64,000 bases of DNA from Sesamum alatum. Lineage: Eukaryota > Streptophyta > Magnoliopsida > Lamiales > Pedaliaceae. Positions 24,019-34,616 of this stretch are shown here, in pieces (the first letter of the stretch is position 1; every line of letters starts with the position of its first letter). Location: contig JACGWO010000005.1 in NCBI GenBank assembly GCA_034509735.1, positions 34,502,479 to 34,566,478 on the forward strand, given 5' to 3'. Under the pieces are notes generated by a model. The model was not told the DNA's origin. It did not search any database and saw nothing but the letters and a program-made list of their open reading frames with translations. The position numbers were made by a program, and so were the translations under genes.

Positions 24019-27000
24019 TCAAAGAATATCTTTTGCTAGCCTTACTGGTCTGTCTTGCAAAAATTCCGCATCACCAATTGGTGTGGTAAAGAGATGATGA
24101 CCTAGATCCTCCTCTTCAGTCTCTTCTGATGCAGACGACACGGCAGAATCGCTTCCATCTTCTCATTCAGAAAATGTAAAATATTAGAACAAGCAAAACA
24201 TACAAGTTGGAGATATAACATCACAGGCATGGTTCAAGTAGCGGTATCACTGTTGATATACCGATAGATGTTCTATATTGGTCGGAGTATCAAACTATTA
24301 TCAGGTAATATGAAATAAATGGTATTAAATGATGCTATGAAAGTTCTAAAGACTAGGTAAAATTACAGGAAAATACAAATAACACAAATCACAACTCATC
24401 AGTACACAGCAAAGAGTTTCGAAATAAACTCAGAGAAAACATTACTGTCAAACTTAAATTTGTAACAGATAATAGTAACATAGTCATAGTTAACTAGTAA
24501 TAACACCAAACAACATCCTTATGTATAATAATGGATCAATTAAACCATATTGGAAAGGGTCTCCCACAAAAAGGTATAAATTCCATCATCAGGTATACCA
24601 TTTGGGACAATGCAACATTATCGGATATTGTTGCAGATATTATTGTAATACAACCTATAATATCATGAGATTGGAGATACTATCTAATGTTACCATACAT
24701 GTCGGTTATCATCAGATATTATTGGCTTACATGTGTAAATTATAGAAACTAATAGGTAGCAGATATTATCACATCTGCCCTTGTATCCACTCATATTATC
24801 AGATATCAACTAATACTTTGGACTATGATAACAAGTCTCTCTAAACACCCAGAGAAACAAGATTGCAAAACCAAAAAAAAAATACAGATTTGACCAAATC
24901 ATTTACACATTTACCAAATTAGAGATACACCAAGGACCAGTGCTTTAAAAGGCGCCTTCAGGGAGCACCTTTAACAAATGCCCCTACGTGTCAGAGGAAG
25001 GCATCTAATTCCTTGGGGCATATGTTTATTCATACAAAATTAAAAATATGCTTTCTATGGTCCATTTTAACCAAAAAAATATGCCCCCACCCCCAACCAA
25101 CTTGATATTTTATATAAGCCCATATTAGTTAAATCAGCAGCCTACCTGCCAGGGGTAGTTTATGGCAATTAAAATGAGAGCGTCCACGTCCAAAGAAATT
25201 CCGCACAAGCCAAAAGAGGTTAAAGATGTCCTTAAGTGATCCCACACGACCACGAAACACCTTCATGCTTTCCCTAGAATTTTAAAATCTATTTATATGC
25301 TCATGCTCGAGATTATAATTATTATACCATTGAACTTTCTCATTCTTTAATAAAATCTTGAAATTGGTAGGTTCTCCTTTTCTCCTTAATAAAGTAGATT
25401 TTGTTTGTTTTAAGGAATAATTCATCTTGTTTCTAAATATATTCATCTTACTTATGCATTTCCTTCTGAATTTGCTCACATAATCTTTCCTATGACTTTG
25501 AAATATTAAGAGCCGTGTTGATATTTAAAATTATTTTGTAATTGTTTGAAATATATATAAAATCAAAATTTACATGGTTTACACCTTGTGTCTCAGGGCT
25601 TATGGTTCGCCCCAAGAAGCATAGAACATCCGTGCCTTAAGTTTTAAGACACTGCTGATGACACGTCTACTCAGTATACACATTGCTGGGCCAAAATATT
25701 GAATCCATTTTGAAAACTATAGAAAAAGGTTCAATAAACAAATTCTTGTGGTTATTGAAGAATCCACAGAAAGACCCTTCATTCTTCCCTTTACAGTTAG
25801 TTCAAGAAAAAAAATCATTTCAGTTAGTACAAAACAAAAGTAGTAAGATTGTAGTACTAGATCATTCGTAGATTTGATAGAAAATAGCTAGACATATTCT
25901 CTTTATCTCTTATTTGATCACAGTATTGGACCTAGACATAGAAGGTCCTGTATAGAGCAACAGAAAAAAGGATCTACCCCAATATTTATGATTACACATT
26001 ATGTTTTCTATATAATTAAAAAGGACGCCTTTTAGTTCTGTCATTCATAATTGTTTGAGAAAATTTGAGAATATAAAAAGTATTAAACTAACAAATGTAA
26101 AGAACAAATTGAAACATATTTTACAGGTGTCATGCCTGTTTGATCCATATCCTTCAATAAGCATGGTAGAAAAATTCCACGGCTATCCGGTGACATCTTC
26201 ATAGACAACTTAATGCAGATGACATGACTTTCTATTTTCTCCCGCACAACTTTAGTTTCTAGTTTTGCACTCCAGGATCATGGATATTTATGTACGAAAG
26301 GTTAATCTCGTATAACAACACATGATGACTAAATGATAAAGCATATATACCATATCTGAACAGCGAATAAAATAAAAATTTAAACACTTGCCTGAATAGA
26401 TTTCAAAATCATGAACACGCGAAACGGACGTTGACTGGATCCTTTCAGGCAACAGACAATTACAAAAAGAACCTGAAATTACAGAGGAGCAAAAAATGAG
26501 AGATAGTTTAGACCACCAGACAACCTACTCAAACTAAAAAGTTCTTACAAAATCTCTCTCTCTCTTCTTTTTTCTTCTTTCCATTTTAAACTGTATTTTC
26601 AGGGAGAGAGGGAGGTTATTTAAGAAATGGGCAATACCTATTCTTTAAGGGCATAATTGCTTAATATATGAGTTGCGCTCAGAGGTTCAGAAGCTAATTA
26701 TGTGTTTAATAATATATAATACAGACAAATACTAGAAGTTAAGCCCTGATAAAAATAGGGGTGTCACTTTGCCCTTGGACAGACATCGCGTTAGACAACT
26801 TAGCATCAAATATTGGTGTAAGAACTGAGACAAATTTCATTTCTCACCTAGTCGAGCCAATCGATTCACCCACCCAGGTATGGGTTTGCCAGTGAGACGC
26901 ATAGAAACTTCATCAGTGAAATGATTGCAATTCTTAGAAATCAAATTATACGTGTCCCCATGATATTTGTTAGAAAGATACTCCATGAATGACCGAAATT

Positions 27001-29259
27001 CTGAACGAGACAGCTCAGTGCTTCCCAAAAGAATTGAGCGTCTAAAGATAAACCCAGGGCAGCTTCTAGGTTCAACCTCAAACACTCCACTGGATGGGTA
27101 CTCATGAGCTCCAAAGCCATATTCCAGACCATGTGCTACTTTATTAAATTCAGAAAAATTATTACTAAAAATAAAAAGGATTAACACAAAGAGGAAACAT
27201 ATAACACAAAGCCATCACATACAAATTATGACAAAAAACAGTTCAAGAAAGCGCTTCTAGAAAGTCTTATGTTCCATTTCAAATGAAAAGGTCACCAATA
27301 GTTCCATCATGTCTGGATTGGTTAGCTTTATAATGATTACATCCAACAGTGAAATATTCTTGAGGTAATACAGCTACTAATTTCACCTAGGACCTAATTG
27401 TATTCTTTTGCAACAGATAGCAGAGACGGTTCCCACATAAATAATGTAACATGATGAAGGCATATACGACAACAATATCTCATATATATTACCATAATGA
27501 TGCTAGATATGTAATTTTCAGTATTTAATGGTTTAGATACAAAATCGTATTTGACATATACTAGTTGCAAAAATCATAAACTTCAAATGCAAAAAACAGT
27601 CCCAAAAGATATATGCTACCTTCATTTTTTAACCTAACCAAAGGAAGTGGCAAATACCAAGTAAACATAAAGCAAAGGTATCTCATAACTCAAAGTTAGA
27701 ACTAAGAAATAAGAATTTCTCCAAAAATGTACCAGAAACTTAACTAACATAGACATGTGATTGTCATTTGCTCAACACATATAATGTCTCCTCAGACTTT
27801 CTAGCTAAATATTTGGGAGACAATAATGACTAATATAATTCTCTGTAGGAGGTATGACAGGTTTAAGCGTGTGGCACCATGAGTATTCACATCGAATATA
27901 GCAGTAACTGCCTAAAAGTAATTTGCATGTCAATTCACGCAGTACGTACAGTCCCTAACTAAAAGGATAATAGAAGATTTGATTTGGGGGATTTGGAATA
28001 CATGATTCTCAAATAATATGCTTGTCACATGATATGGTAAAGCAAATAATAAGCATGTGAATGAAGTCACTTCAGACATTCTTTCCTTGAGTATGGAAAT
28101 TAAAATCCCTGATCCAGGATAGGCAAACTATGTCACCGACTAGCTTTAGGAACCACATGACACACTGTTCATATTCGGTGTAGACAGAAGCAGAAACATG
28201 ATAGCTTTCCTAGGAAATTATTCAAGTTGTGAAATGTGGGGTTTATAAGAAAAGATGAATCTGGGAGATGAAAAGTCAAAACCACCAAGTTGTCATTTAA
28301 TGTTGTCATAGTGACAGACAAAAGAGACCATTTGTACCTTCAATCGTACATAGGGGTAATTAGTGGCACATAATTGTTTCTTGTTTTCTTGTTTGACTAC
28401 TTTTTTAACCTCCTTTTCTTACATCAGCTAAAGAACCATGGTTTGAGAAGCCTTTCAAGCAGTTAGCGACAAAGTCACACCACCAGATGCATGCGATCTC
28501 CAAACATATAACTTTGTTCACACTTAGATATACATTAAGCCACTCCTAATCCTGAGAAGAGTTGTGCTATAACTTAATATTACCCTACACTAATTTAGCT
28601 GTAGTGATCAGCCTAGTTGTACAGAAACAAAGTTAAAACAATTTCGAGCATTCATTACCTGCAAAGTTTGTAAGAAATCAAAATACACAAACTCTTCTAG
28701 CAGTGTATATTCCTCCTTAATTGCCAATACCTAACTAAAACAGGAAAAGGAAAGTATCTTTTTCCAAAGAAGTATGAATCTTTAAGAAAATGTTACAATA
28801 ATAGCATTAGGTCTCACTGGTGTCCAGTATCCTCAAAAGAATTGTGCCACTACCACCTATAGCATAAACAACCAATAAACAGGGGCAAATAAGATAACTC
28901 AAAAATTGGCCGAATTAAGATAATAACTTTTGCAGCAAATGCCAATCAACAGGCAATCAAACCGCGTTAGAATGCCTAATCCATACAGCATTGATACATA
29001 TAAAGCCAAAGCTTTGGTGAACTCAGTCCAAAACAAGCAAAAGGCGCTATAACAAACAAATTAATCATTGAATTATAAAGGCACAATCGATTATACCTTC
29101 AATACCGGAATGAAAAATTCCACACCCGAACCAATAAAGATAGCTGTTTACAGGAGTGAGATCATATACATTCAGGTACACCATTGCCCCACTTCCCGAC
29201 GAGCTGCTTTGCTCTGTGGGTGAACTATCTGAGCTGGATGAAACCGGAAATAATCGCAT
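24019..29259 (-). CDS. DeSI-like PPPDE thiol peptidase
   Basis: Four coding exons on the minus strand: 29259-29097, 27135-26848, 26472-26392, and 24161 (or 24158)-24019, giving 224 or 223 residues. PPPDE/DeSI proteins are small papain-like isopeptidases, some of which remove SUMO or ubiquitin. The catalytic pair is present: His50 in FHSGIE and Cys124 in KNCNHF. Other family blocks are VYLNVYDLTPVN, GAHEYPSSGVFEVEP, FIFRRS, YHGDTY and GKPIPGWVNRLARLGSFCNC. The N-terminus is Ser-rich and the tail acidic (SEETEEEDLG). The ATG at 29259 gives MRLFPVSSSS, similar in style to Arabidopsis homologues. An in-frame ATG at 29379 lies before a likely 5' UTR splice acceptor and is less likely. The third intron appears to use a GC donor, CAG|GCAAGT, and the last exon has two alternative acceptors three bases apart. 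Which protein it acts on is unknown. Confidence 0.92.
24938..25654. mobile_element. hAT-like non-autonomous element inside the DeSI-like gene's third intron
   Basis: The left end is cagtgctttaaaaggcgcc; the reverse complement of the right end is cagtgtcttaaaacttaagg. CAGTG-starting ends followed by TTAAAA and an aggcgcc-type subterminal motif are common in plant hAT derivatives. The interior repeats ggcgcc, gccccaagaagc-type motifs and has no transposase. It lies within intron 26391-24162, antisense or sense to the gene without touching exons. Confidence 0.55.
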
Positions 29260-30225
29260 GGTGTCTACCACTTCCTCCCCACGGAAAAATGCTCCACACT
29301 GTTCGCAGTTGTTGTATCTCCGAAGCTCAGCATCCAAACAACCCGTAAAACCCTGATCAAACAGAAAATTTTGGGACACAAAGAGGTCTTTCCTTGAGCT
29401 AAATCACTTGAATTATCAATAAATTTGGAAAAATCCCAGTTTAATGTAACAAAGAAATCAATGATTTGAGGAAAAGCAAAACGATGATTACGATTCTGCG
29501 CCTAGGGCCAATGTGTGTGATATATACATACAGAAAAATGTAGCTTCCGAGAATACATACAAAACCATCTGTGATATATATATATATAGAAAGAGAAAAT
29601 TTAGAGTGAGAAAGAGAGAAGTTACAGAGGATTGCAGGGGAAACTCGCCTATGTGATATCGGAATGATGACAGCTTCGAATGAGCGAAGAGAGAGACGGG
29701 GTTGATAGTTTTTACGTTAATTGCATAACACCCCCGATATTTTACTAAATTCACTAATAAGTCCCTATAGAATTAAAAAATAGCACAAAAAACCACACCT
29801 TTTTTAACTAATGCACACGTGCACTTTCATTCAATCAATCATTCAGTTATACCTACTCCTGGACTTATCTAAATATTCATTCTTTCCTCATTAATATTAT
29901 TTATTTGCAATTTTCATCTTTATTTATTTATTATAAAATATAGATAAGTCTATAAGTCAAATATAGGTATCTAAATGGTGAAATGTATGATGATTATAAA
30001 AAAATAAATAGAATTTACGATATTCACCTTAAACTTTTCAAATTAAAAATATTTGACACATGAACGTCGATGACTCTATATAAATTTTTCCTAATAAGAC
30101 ACGCTTGTAAGAAAAATATTGCCTTTTAGGTACATATTATAATGAGGCCTTGTTTACTAAGCCATAATGGGATTAATGCATGTCGGGTAGATTCTGGATT
30201 AGAAATTAGGTACGTATTATAACTA
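29260..30225. other. DeSI-like 5' region and AT-rich intergenic sequence
   Basis: Likely holds the 5' UTR of the minus-strand DeSI-like gene: a minus-strand acceptor-like tttgatcag is near 29355, and a transcription start probably lies between about 29400 and 29700. No other gene seen. Confidence 0.45.
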
Positions 30226-30650
30226 AGGGTGAATTATAATGACTTTTTTTTAAAGTTTGGCATAATTATGAATATTTTTTCATTGTTTCAAAAATTACAA
30301 ATACTCTCCCTTCCCCAGATTTTTAATTTTTAACCAAGAGCCTGATATGTTCCATTTTGGCCTCTTGTTTTTTTTAAATTGTGAAAATTAAGCCGAGGCA
30401 AATTACATTATTGCTCTTATGTGCAAAAAAAAAACGTAAGGAACCTCTCCCTGCGCAATTTTGTCCATAAAATTTTTTAAAAATAATTCAATTTACAGAA
30501 GGGCATTTTGGTTGGTTCATCCATACAAATTGATGAAAATTGGTTATTTGTTAAACGGTTACAAGCCTCAAGGTGTATTGTAATTTTTGAAATAATGAGG
30601 AGATATCCGAAATTATACCAAACCTCATGGGAGATTATCATAATTCACCT
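30226..30650. mobile_element. MITE family copy A with target-site duplication
   Basis: The left end is agggtgaattataatgac and the right end, reverse-complemented, is aggtgaattatgataatc. It is flanked on both sides by ATAACTA, a 7-base direct repeat that looks like a target-site duplication. Inside are phrases shared with copies B and C: attacaaatac..ttttaacca, gccattttgg-like, and gacggttacaa. Non-coding. Confidence 0.75.
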
Positions 30651-30869
30651 ATAACTAATTCTTAGAAGGATTTTATTTATATAGTACTCGTAGAAAAAAA
30701 AAAAAAAAAGACACTTGACTCATTATTGTATAGTAATTAAGATTAATAAGTTCTTAAAATAAATATGTTGTCACAAGTTATATTGTGAATCTATGACAAG
30801 CTTTTGGGTCAATGCAAAAGGTCAAATACTTGAATGAAATCTATCTCAAGCAAAGAACGTTTGTTTTTT
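30651..30869. other. Spacer between MITE copy A and SINE-like repeat
   Basis: AT-rich, with an A run of about 17 near 30693. Nothing else recognised. Confidence 0.5.
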
Positions 30870-31100
30870 TTTTAAAAAAAAAAAATACAACGATATTATT
30901 AAAGCAATTAACAGGCTATTACAATGTTCAGTACACATTACAACAATATTATTAAATCTACCATCAACAACTTCAAAGCAAACTAAGAAACAATGTAAAC
31001 ACATTACTATAAAAGTAGACCCCACACCTACGTCTTAGGTTCAAACTCACGACCTCATATTGTGAGACCCCATCCCACCACTCATGCAATGAGCGTTTGT
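30870..31100 (-). repeat. SINE-like repeat, minus strand
   Basis: Reading the minus strand, gaggtcgtgagtttgaacc gives a polymerase III B box (GNTTGAACC), preceded by gggatggggtctcac and followed downstream by ttaataatatcgt and a T run. This resembles the SINE at 32283 in layout but is more diverged. Confidence 0.4.
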
Positions 31101-31455
31101 CAAACACTGAATTAGGCACATTAATAATGAATCAATTTACCTCGATGAGTAGGAGATCTTTTATTTTCTTGACTATTTCTTAATAGAAAATCTCTGGTCA
31201 AGATAGAATGGAAATTGAGCGTGGGATTTCCTATTGAAACATTTAATCAAGAAAACGATGAAGGAATTGACGGATAGTTATTGAATTAACAATGTTTTGT
31301 TTATGCCTTGAACTCAAATGGGAGATGATTGGTGAAAATACCTTACTTATATGGTACTCATCGTCAAAAGGTTGTCACCTTCACTCAGATATAGAACTTC
31401 ATATGATCAGTGATTTTTTGGAACCAAAAGGTTCATTCCAAAGAGAATTAATTAA
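31101..31455. other. Spacer, no gene seen
   Basis: A short open frame at 31292-31528 overlaps the following MITE and resembles no family. Confidence 0.5.
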
Positions 31456-31881
31456 GGATAAATTACATCTACCTCCCCTGAGGTGTGGCACAATTACAAA
31501 TACCTTCTCGTTGTTTGAAAAATTATAAATACCTCCTAAGGTTTGTAATTTTTAACCAAATGCCGAAAATTGACCATTTTGCCCTTAAATTTTTTTATTA
31601 AAATTGCAGAAAAGTCACCCGAGGCAAATTGCATTATTCGTCCTCTGTGTAAAAAACTTAAGAAACCTCTCCCTACACAATGTAGTCCAAAAAAAATTAA
31701 AAATTAAATAAAAAATAATTCAGTGCATAAGGGCATTTTCGTCAGTTTACCCATAAAAATGGATGGCAATGGGTTATTTATTAGACGGTTACAAACCTCA
31801 ATGGGTATTTATAATTTCTCAAACAACGAGGGAATATTTATAATTATGCCAAACCTCAGGAGAGGTGGATGTAATTTACCC
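31456..31881. mobile_element. MITE family copy B with target-site duplication
   Basis: The left end is ggataaattacatctacctc and the reverse-complemented right end is gggtaaattacatccacctc. ATTAATTA occurs immediately outside both ends, an 8-base target-site duplication. The interior matches copies A and C (cacaattacaaatac, gtaatttttaacca, ccattttgccc, agacggttacaaacctca). About 426 bp, non-coding. Confidence 0.78.
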
Positions 31882-32273
31882 ATTAATTAATTAAGAAAAT
31901 TATTATCACTAAGTCGCGTGAGTTGTGAGCACACGGCTATCCTTATTGTGATTTTTTCTAAGGGTCACATACTTGCTTGAAAACACTTGTCTCCTAGCAT
32001 ATAATTAGTTGAATTGTTGAATAAATTTATGAATTAATAAGAGTAATTAATATCAAGATGGATTTTTTATTCAAAGATTGAATTAAATATGGTATCGAAA
32101 AATGGTTTACTAGATTGGTTAATTCGTTTTTTTGGCTTAATTAATGCAAAGTGTGATCGATTTAGAAGAATTTAATTGCATTAAATTAGTTATATCTAAT
32201 TAGATTAGACAAAGCCTAAAAAAAGACTACAAGTTAATTAATTTATTGAATCAATTACTTTAGATCTTGATTC
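31882..32273. other. AT-rich spacer
   Basis: No gene seen. Phrases such as ttaattaattta again recall the repeat family at 1920-2170. Confidence 0.45.
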
Positions 32274-32282
32274 ATTTAGTAG

Positions 32283-32531
32283 TTTAGTTGGCGAAGTTGA
32301 GACCCCATGACCTTAGAGGTTATAGGTTCGAATCCCGCCAAATGCGTGGGATGTTATTCTACTGTATAGTAGGTGTAGGTCTTTCTACTGTTATCAATAG
32401 GTGTTGTTTAGATTGTTGATCAGGGTATAGTTATTATAATTGTCTTTGTCAGCTATTAATATTCGACAAGACGAATTGTAATGTATTTGTTTCAGTATTT
32501 AATAATATTTCATCGCTTTCATTTCAAAAAA
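32283..32531 (+). mobile_element. tRNA-derived SINE with 9-base target-site duplication
   Basis: An A-box-like ttagttggcgaag lies near the start, and a perfect B box ggttcgaatcc at 32325-32335. The body is unrelated to tRNA and the 3' end is tttcaaaaaaa. ATTTAGTAG occurs at 32274-32282 and again at 32532-32540, directly flanking the element, which is the target-site duplication left by retroposition. About 249 bp. A diverged, 5'-shortened relative lies at 59361-59568. No autonomous partner is in the window. Confidence 0.8.
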
Positions 32532-32540
32532 ATTTAGTAG

Positions 32541-32934
32541 ACAAATTGATTCATTAAATAAGGATTAATTGATTGATTATTTATTTAAATAAGCTTAGGC
32601 ACAAGTACCTAATAGGTTTGTTGGAAGCAACCAAGGATTGGGGTTAAACAACAAATAGAGAAAATAAAGGGGTCATGTTTGGTTTTGTTTTCATTCAATA
32701 AATAATGTGTATTTTTAATCTTGTATAAAGTTTCATGTAAAAATAAGAATATACTTGAATGAATTGATAAGATTTTATTTTAAAATATTAATGGTGTAAA
32801 ATCAATACATCGAGTAAATATAATGCGGTGAAATACTTATATTGATACAAGTCAACACGAGATTGAATCAGAATAAAAGCCTAATTCAATTTTCAAATTT
32901 CTTAAATAAAATTAACCGCAGGGTGGAGGGTTGT
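32541..32934. other. AT-rich spacer
   Basis: Nothing recognised. Confidence 0.45.
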
Positions 32935-33195
32935 ATGTTACTAGTAACATACTACGTGTATGTGTGAGTGCATAATTTTTTTAGATTATTAAAAATAAAA
33001 TAATAATTATTTAATAATATATATTACAGAGTAAAAAAAGATGCATGAAAATAATATAAAAATAACTATCAAAGATAATATGAGAGTGAAAAGTTAATAA
33101 ATAAATTAATAAATTAAATAAAATATTAAATTACAAACCGAAAAGTGATAGACACAAATTGGTACCTTCCCTTCACAACAAGGTATAAATGAACC
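32935..33195 (+). repeat. AT-rich dispersed repeat, copy 1
   Basis: It ends with a conserved tail: acacaaattggtaccttccc, then ttcacaacaaggtataaat. The same tail is at 56330-56385 (acaccaaattggtgctctcc, then cttaacaataaggtatat) and, more diverged, at 56743-56778. All three are preceded by 200-250 bp of A-rich sequence. The class is unknown. Confidence 0.45.
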
Positions 33196-33223
33196 AAATA
33201 TATATATATATATATATATATTT

Positions 33224-33749
33224 GGGATAATTACACTTTTCGTCTCTAAACTTTTCCACTTATTCGGTTTTGGTCCACATAGGTTCATTACAAAATTGAT
33301 CCTCAAACATCCATTTTTTTCACGATTTTCGTCCCCGCCGTTAACAATCCGTCAAACTTAACAGAAAAGCCGCACATGAGAGGCACGTGAGGCGGAGAAT
33401 GCTGAAATTAGGCAGTCAAAAGCCCTATGGAGATTTTAATCGAAGGAGAAAAGCATTTGGGTTAGGGATTTGGGTGAGACAGAAAGGAGATTTTTTTTGG
33501 GGAAGTTCTCTTGAGTATCGAAGAACCCTAATGTGAAATTAGGGCTATTGGCTACCTAATTTCAGCATTCTCTGCCTCACGTGCCTCTCATGTGCGGCTC
33601 TTCCATTAAGTCTGACGGATTGTTAACTGAGGGGATGAAAAGCGTGAAAAAAATGAATGTTTGAGGACCAATTTTGTAATGGACCTATGTTGGATGATCA
33701 AAATTGAATAAATGGCAAAGTTTGGCGACAAAAAAAGTATAATTATTCC
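33224..33749. mobile_element. Foldback element with long inverted arms
   Basis: The outer ends are gggataattacacttttcg and, reverse-complemented, ggaataattatactttttt. The arms continue inward for about 190 bp each: ttggtccacataggttcatt pairs with aatggacctatgttgg, gacggattgttaac pairs with gttaacaatccgtc, and agaggcacgtgaggc at 33380 pairs with gcctcacgtgcctct at 33577. The centre is a loop of about 140 bp (33415-33555), itself with caaaagccct and a further accctaat/attaggg pair. Non-coding. RNA from it would form a long hairpin. Confidence 0.75.
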
Positions 33750-34616
33750 TATATATTTGAAGAAGATCAAACTATTTAAGTGATTAAGTGCATATCAGGA
33801 TGACATCTTTGCATTATATTTTGCCCCATAAGCAATTTTTATTTTCAAGAAGAAGCACTTATACTTAGGTAATCTATTACGGTTAATATTTATCCAAAAA
33901 TTCATCAATTTCCTTTACATATATTATCATTTCTTTTATATAAATTTAGATAAGCGTATAATAATTTATTTTTCTCCAAGAGAGTTACAATTTTCTAAAA
34001 CAAATTAGTTAATAACATAATTTATATTTATTTTTATATCTATCAATATGTTTTTATATTAATTATTACCATATTAAACTTAGATTATAAATATCTATAT
34101 TTTATTAATTAAAAATATGACATTTCTACGCTTTATCACGAGGTACTAACTAGTATAATATTGAGAACATAAACATGCTTTTTACAAAATTCAAGAAAAT
34201 AGTTTTCTACAAAAAAAAACTTAAAGAGTGTATTGGATTGATGAATTTGGATTTGAAGGAACGATTTCAAATGATTGTATTTAAATTTAAAAAGAATTTA
34301 AAATCCTTTAAATTTAAAATTATCCGAATTTTTTTTTGAATTTGTTATGTACTTGAATTCAAATGCAACCTAATAAAATGAAGTTACAAGAAGAATCAAT
34401 TGGAACAACATTCGACAAATTGCCCAATCTCTAAAAATTAATTATAGATTTTTCTTAAATAAAAAAAAGTTGGTGGTTGAGATTTCTAGGGTTTTATTTT
34501 TGTTTTCCCCTAATTTTCACTCCACGAATGAAATTCAATGACAAGAATGAAAGATCTGACGAATTTTGTTGAGGTGAGAAGTGCAAGTGATTGCTCGAAA
34601 GAGACGAGTCTCAGAA
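33750..34616. other. AT-rich intergenic, promoter side of the DnaJ-ferredoxin gene
   Basis: No gene seen. The last 150 bases become less AT-rich (gatttctagggttttattttt near 34480) and probably include the 5' UTR of the gene that starts at 34617. Confidence 0.5.

Noticed and set aside
32325..32335. Possible tRNA gene from a perfect B box
   Set aside because: No cloverleaf can be formed around it and it has SINE ends; the same holds at 59391.
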